DNA from: JAHDVS01 sp964370985
GTDB lineage: Bacteria; Actinomycetota; Thermoleophilia; Gaiellales; Gaiellaceae
Direction of reading: 5' to 3'
Assembly (NCBI GenBank): GCA_964370985.1
Contig: CAYJLE010000016.1
Location: forward strand, 1-59,659
DNA length: 59,659 bases
Shown here piece by piece: positions 56,293 to 59,659 of the stretch. The translations under genes were made by a program, and so were the position numbers. Position 1 is the stretch's first letter, and the number at the start of each line of letters is the position of its first letter. The notes beneath the pieces are model-generated. The model worked only from the letters and a program-made list of their open reading frames with translations, was not told where the DNA came from and searched no databases.

Positions 56293-57332
56293 GGCGGCCG
56301 CTCGTCGTGAAGCTCGGAACGTCCCTGATCGTGGGGCCACGCTCGCAGGTGCGCCGGAGCGTTCTGCGCGACCGGGCACGCGAGATCGCCTCGGTCGTTC
56401 GCGCCGGCACCCCGGTGTGCGTCGTCTCCTCCGGCGCGATCGCGCTCGGCCTGCCGCGGCTCGGCCTGACCCGGCGGCCGCGCAGCATGCCGAAGCTCCA
56501 GGCGGCCTCCGCGCTCGGCCAGGCCCGCCTCCAGGCGGCGTGGGACGACGCGCTCGGCGCGGAGGGGATCGCCGCGGCCCAGGTCCTCCTGACCGCGACC
56601 GACGTGGCCGAGCGCGCGACCTACCTGCACGCCCGCAGCGCGCTCAACGCGCTGTTCGAGTTCGGCGCCGTCCCGATCGTGAACGAGAACGACGCGACCG
56701 CGACAGACGAGATCACGTTCGGCGACAACGACGCGCTTGCGGCGCAGGTCGCCGTGCTGGCGCGGGCGCGGCTGCTCGTCCTCCTGACCGAGGTGGAGGG
56801 CGTGCTCTCCCGGGCGCCCGGAACGCCGGGCGCGCACCTGATCGCCGACGGGTCGATCGCCCGCAATGCGGTGCTCGGCGGCGCGTCGCCGCTCGGCAAG
56901 GGCGGGATGCGCAGCAAGGTGCTCGCCGCCGAGGTAGCCGCTGCCGCGGGGATCCCGACCGTGATCGCGGCCGGCGCCGCGAAGGAGGTGCTCGAGCCGA
57001 TTCTCGCCGGCGAGCCGCGCGGCACGCGCTTTGCCCCGGGCGAGCGCACCCCGTCCGCGTTCAAGCTGTGGCTTCGGTTCGGTAAGCCCGTGTCGGGGCG
57101 CCTGCGCGTGGACGAGGGCGCGATGCGGGCGCTCACGAGCGACGGCGCGAGCCTGCTCGCGGTCGGGATCGTCCGCTGCGAGGGCCGCTTCGCCGCCGGC
57201 GACGGCGTCGAGATCCTGGGGCCGGACGGCGCCCCCTTCGCGAAGGGGATCGCGAGCGTCGGCGCGGGCGAGTTGCGCCGCCGCCCGCGCGGGCTCGAGG
57301 CCGTGCACAGAGACCGACTCGTGCTCTACTGA
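56289..57332 (+). CDS. proB: Glutamate 5-kinase with C-terminal PUA domain
   Basis: This 347-residue enzyme carries out the first step of proline synthesis and is usually inhibited by proline. The amino-acid-kinase domain (about 1-245) has VVKLGTSLIVG, CVVSSGAIALGLPRLG, PIVNENDATATDEITFGDND and GKGGMRSKVLAAEVA. The PUA domain (about 262-340) has GRLRVDEGAMRAL and AVGIVRCEGRFAAGD. The GTG at 56289 overlaps the proA stop. The gene ends before a 30-bp palindrome shared with the convergent ilvD. Confidence 0.94.
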   Translation: MRRPLVVKLGTSLIVGPRSQVRRSVLRDRAREIASVVRAGTPVCVVSSGAIALGLPRLGLTRRPRSMPKLQAASALGQARLQAAWDDALGAEGIAAAQVLLTATDVAERATYLHARSALNALFEFGAVPIVNENDATATDEITFGDNDALAAQVAVLARARLLVLLTEVEGVLSRAPGTPGAHLIADGSIARNAVLGGASPLGKGGMRSKVLAAEVAAAAGIPTVIAAGAAKEVLEPILAGEPRGTRFAPGERTPSAFKLWLRFGKPVSGRLRVDEGAMRALTSDGASLLAVGIVRCEGRFAAGDGVEILGPDGAPFAKGIASVGAGELRRRPRGLEAVHRDRLVLY

Positions 57333-57340
57333 GCGCACGC

Positions 57341-57370
57341 CCCGGTGCCTGGCACGTGCCAGGCACCGGG
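57341..57370. terminator. 30-bp perfect palindrome between convergent proB and ilvD
   Basis: CCCGGTGCCTGGCAC is followed directly by GTGCCAGGCACCGGG, 8 bases after the proB stop and 16 bases before the ilvD stop. A smaller GGGAC-GT-GTCCC hairpin overlaps its right end (57368-57379). It can serve as a terminator on both strands, though without U-tracts. The core GTGCCTGGCAC could also be a dispersed genomic repeat; only this copy is in the window. Confidence 0.6.
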
Positions 57371-57386
57371 ACGTGTCCCATTCGGG

Positions 57387-59090
57387 TCAGACCGGCCGCG
57401 TGATCGCACCCTCGCTGGCGGGCTGCACGAGCGAGGCGTATTTCGCGAGCACGCCCGCCGTCACCCTCGGTGGCGGCGGCGCCCAGTCGCGCAGGCGCGC
57501 CTCGATCTCGGCGTCCGGGACGTCCATGTCGATCCGGCGGCTGTCGACGTCGATGGTGACGCGGTCGCCGGTGCGCAGCGCCGCGATCGGACCGCCCGTG
57601 TAGGCCTCCGGGCAGACGTGCCCGACCATGAACCCGTAGGTGGCACCCGAGAAGCGCCCGTCGGTGACGAGCGCTACGGAGTCCGAGAGCCCCTCGCCGA
57701 CGATCGCGGCGGTGATCTGGAGCATCTCGGGCATCCCGGGCGCCCCGACCGGGCCCTCGTAGCGGATCACGACGACGTCGCCGGGCTCGACCTCGCCTGC
57801 CTTGACCGCCGCGAAGCAGTCGGGCTCCGAGTCGTAGACCTTCGCCGGGCCCTCGTGATGCATCCGCCCGTGACCGGCGAGCTTGATCACGCAACCCTCG
57901 GGCGCGAGATTCCCGTGCAGGATCGCGAGCCCGCCGCGCGGCTTCACCGGCTTCTCGATCGTCGCCACCACCTGCTGGCCCGGCGTCTCCCGGACGGACT
58001 CGGCGAGCTCGGCGATCGTCCGGCCGTCGACGGTCATCGCGTCGCCGTCGACGAGCCCCTTGCGGAGCAGCTCGCGCGTGACCAGCGACAGCCCACCCGC
58101 CTCGTAGACGTCCGTGGCGACGAAGCGCCCCCAGGGCTTCATGTCGGCGATCACGGGCGTGCGCTCGAGGATCTCGTCGAACTCGTCGATCTCGAGCGGG
58201 ACACCGAGCTCGCGGGCGAGCGCGAGCAGGTGGAGGACGCCGTTCGTCGAGCCGCCCATCGCCGCGACCGAGGCGATCGCGTTCTCGAACGCGCGGCGGG
58301 TCAGGATCTGCGAGGGTCGAAGGTCCTTCCGAACGAGGTCCATCACGATCCGGCCGGCCTGCACGGCCGCGTTCTCCTTCGCCGGGTGCAGGGCGGGGAT
58401 CGCGTTGAGGCCGCCAGGCGAGAGCCCGATGAACTCGAGGATCGTCGACATCGTGTTGGCCGTGAACTGGCCGCCGCAGGCGCCGGCGCCGGGGCAGGCG
58501 ACCGACTCGAGCCGGTGCAGCTCGGCCGGGGTGATCTTGCCGACCGCGCAGGCGCCGATCTGCTCGTAGACGTCCTGGATCGTCACGTCCCGGCCGTCCA
58601 GCTTCCCCGGGGCGATCGTGCCGTTGTAGAGGCACAGGCCGGGGATGTCGAGCCGGGCGAGCGCCATCATCGCCCCCGGCATCGTCTTGTCGCAGCCGAC
58701 CAGGCAGACGAGTCCGTCGAAGAGATGCCCGCGAGCGACGAGCTCGATCGAGTCGGCGATCAGCTCCCGCGAGACGAGGGAGCAGCGCATCCCGGTCGTC
58801 CCCATCGACACGCCGTCCGACACGGAGACCGTGTTGAACTCGATCGGCGTGCCGCCGGCCGCCCGGATCCCCTTCTTGACGTGCTGGGCCAGCTCGCGCT
58901 GGTTGAGGTTGCACGGCATCGTCTCGATCCACTCGGTTGCGACGCCGACGAGCGGCTTCGCGAGGTCGTCGTCGGTGAAGCCGACCGCCTTCAGCATCGC
59001 GCGGGCTCCGGCCCGCTCGTAGCCGTCGGTGAGCGCGGCGCTGTGGCGCTTCGCGGGGTCGGAGGGCCTGGCGTACGGGTTCTCGGTCAT
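57387..59090 (-). CDS. ilvD: Dihydroxy-acid dehydratase
   Basis: This 567-residue FeS enzyme catalyses the penultimate step of valine and isoleucine synthesis. The cluster cysteines are visible: Cys60 in MPCNLNQRELAQHV, Cys in VGCDKTMPGAMMA (about 128) and Cys in GAGACGGQFTANTMS (about 202). The catalytic C-terminal region has VTDGRFSGATYGFMVGHVCPEA. The ATG at 59090 is 8 bases from the minus-strand -10 box TATACG and has no ribosome site, so a leaderless message is likely. Confidence 0.96.
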   Translation of the reverse strand: MTENPYARPSDPAKRHSAALTDGYERAGARAMLKAVGFTDDDLAKPLVGVATEWIETMPCNLNQRELAQHVKKGIRAAGGTPIEFNTVSVSDGVSMGTTGMRCSLVSRELIADSIELVARGHLFDGLVCLVGCDKTMPGAMMALARLDIPGLCLYNGTIAPGKLDGRDVTIQDVYEQIGACAVGKITPAELHRLESVACPGAGACGGQFTANTMSTILEFIGLSPGGLNAIPALHPAKENAAVQAGRIVMDLVRKDLRPSQILTRRAFENAIASVAAMGGSTNGVLHLLALARELGVPLEIDEFDEILERTPVIADMKPWGRFVATDVYEAGGLSLVTRELLRKGLVDGDAMTVDGRTIAELAESVRETPGQQVVATIEKPVKPRGGLAILHGNLAPEGCVIKLAGHGRMHHEGPAKVYDSEPDCFAAVKAGEVEPGDVVVIRYEGPVGAPGMPEMLQITAAIVGEGLSDSVALVTDGRFSGATYGFMVGHVCPEAYTGGPIAALRTGDRVTIDVDSRRIDMDVPDAEIEARLRDWAPPPPRVTAGVLAKYASLVQPASEGAITRPV

Positions 59091-59098
59091 GAGGGCAT

Positions 59099-59106
59099 CG
59101 TATAAA
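59099..59106. promoter_or_regulatory. Bidirectional -10 element between ilvD and the glycosyltransferase
   Basis: The minus strand reads TATACG (59104-59099), ending 8 bases before the ilvD ATG. The plus strand reads TATAAA (59101-59106), 31 bases before the glycosyltransferase GTG. It has the same GTATAAA core as the proA/riboswitch spacer. Confidence 0.5.
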
Positions 59107-59137
59107 GGCCCGGCCCATAACGGTCGATGCAGCCGAG

Positions 59138-59632
59138 GTGACCGCCGACGCCCCCGAGCTGGCGCCCGTCGCCCGCGCCCGCCAGTTGCTCGCCCTCGTT
59201 GCGCTGCTCACCGGCGGCGTGTACCTGGGCTGGCGCTACGGCTTCACACTGCGGCCGGACACGCTCTGGCTCGGGCTGCCCCTTCTCGTCGCCGAGACCT
59301 GGGCGCTGCTCGCGGTCGGGCTGTTCGTGTTCTCCACATGGCGCCTCACGATCCGGGAGCCGGGCGTGGCGCCTTCGGGAGCCGCGGTCGCGATCCTCGT
59401 TCCGACTTACAACGAGCCGCCGGACATCGTGCGCTCGACCGTGCTCGGCGCCCTCGCCGTCCGCCACGATCCCAGGCCGGAGGTGTGGGTGCTCGACGAC
59501 GGGGAGCGCGACTGGGTGCGGGAGCTGTGCGACGAGCTCGGTGTCCGCTACCTGTGCCGCCCGGCCCCGCGTGCCGGTGCCAAGGCCGGCAATCTCAATC
59601 ACGCGAGTAGCGTCCCCGCTCGTGGTGTGTGA
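59138..59632 (+). pseudogene. Family 2 glycosyltransferase (cellulose-synthase-like), truncated after the N-terminal part
   Basis: Of 164 residues, about the first 156 are a normal start: two membrane segments (LLALVALLTGGVYLGW and LWLGLPLLVAETWALLAVGLFVF), then the GT-2 opening VAILVPTYNEPPDIVRSTVLGALA, the UDP-binding Asp-Asp in VWVLDDGERDW and CRPAPRAGAKAGNLNHA. A full enzyme continues for some 300 or more residues with DxD and QxxRW motifs. Here the frame runs into SSVPARGV and a stop. The break at about 59603 is either insertion or recombination in the genome, or a wrong join at the contig end. The missing catalytic motifs make this fragment inactive. Confidence 0.7.
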
Positions 59633-59659
59633 AGGCCCTGAGGTCGTTGCCTTTCCCGT
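59603..59659. other. Unexplained 57-base segment at the right end
   Basis: After NLNHA the sequence no longer encodes glycosyltransferase, and base composition drops in GC (for example GGTCGTTGCCTTTCCCGT). No terminal repeat, target duplication or known element end can be recognised in this short length. Confidence 0.5.

Noticed and set aside
59590..59659. Possible start of a CRISPR array or insertion-sequence end at the right edge
   Set aside because: No second repeat unit, terminal inverted repeat or transposase codons are visible in the remaining bases.
1..59659. tRNA, rRNA or CRISPR loci
   Set aside because: No cloverleaf-like sequence with a CCA/T-arm pattern, rRNA conserved segment or regularly spaced repeat was found by reading both strands; a dedicated search could still find a tRNA I missed.

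Overview
This window is high-GC DNA from what is most likely an uncultivated actinobacterium, probably of the class Thermoleophilia. The evidence is the CofG-CofH fusion FbiC for coenzyme F420, strong C/G-ending codon bias, GTGA/ATGA stop-start coupling almost everywhere, leaderless GTG starts, and two runs of N that point to a metagenome or draft assembly. The taxonomic call is inference. No rRNA, tRNA, CRISPR array or complete insertion sequence was seen, and no gene-free stretch exceeds about 250 bases.

Layout. (1) 1-3952: the end of an unknown gene, the F420 genes cofC-fbiC, and an antitoxin/PIN-toxin pair. (2) 4005-27497: two divergent gene arms around a GntR/FCD regulator. The minus arm (15496 to 4005) carries an amidohydrolase, two BMP-family binding lipoproteins, two class V aminotransferases, a nucleoside-type ABC transporter, the FAD subunit of a molybdenum hydroxylase and an M20 amidohydrolase. 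The plus arm (15609 to 27497) carries the regulator, a luciferase-like oxidoreductase, an M29/NicX-like metalloenzyme, a cupin, a class II aldolase, the FeS and Mo subunits of the same hydroxylase, a hydroxyacyl-CoA dehydrogenase, a metallo-beta-lactamase-fold hydrolase, an SDR, a VOC protein, a zinc alcohol dehydrogenase, an EamA exporter and a small lipoprotein. I read this as an uptake-and-degradation regulon for a nitrogen-containing compound, perhaps an N-heterocycle or purine-derived ureide; the substrate is not known. (3) 27502-29349: tag glycosylase, a flavin/F420-type split-barrel protein and an MBL hydrolase.

(4) 29398-44963, all minus strand: a GntR-led operon (regulator, family III CoA-transferase, HMG-CoA lyase-like enzyme, ATP-dependent hydantoinase/oxoprolinase subunits A and B, DUF3891), then a polyamine-type ABC transporter, a D-hydantoinase, an N-carbamoylsarcosine-amidase-like hydrolase and a LeuB-like dehydrogenase. 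The two parts carry similar GntR-type palindromes at their promoters and together look like a hydantoin/cyclic-amide utilisation locus. (5) 45018-52719: two MFS transporters, a coupled pair of amidohydrolase-fold proteins of which one has lost every metal ligand, a GST, a small coiled-coil protein coupled to an ornithine-cyclodeaminase homologue, a cyclase-family hydrolase and a DsbA-like isomerase.

(6) 52723-59090: amino-acid metabolism. A clear SAM-I riboswitch leads a threonine synthase and homocysteine methyltransferase operon and is divergent from proA-proB; ilvD follows. A glycosyltransferase is truncated at the right end. Several divergent intergenic regions use one AT-rich hexamer that reads as a -10 box on both strands, and two genes start exactly 8 nt after it.
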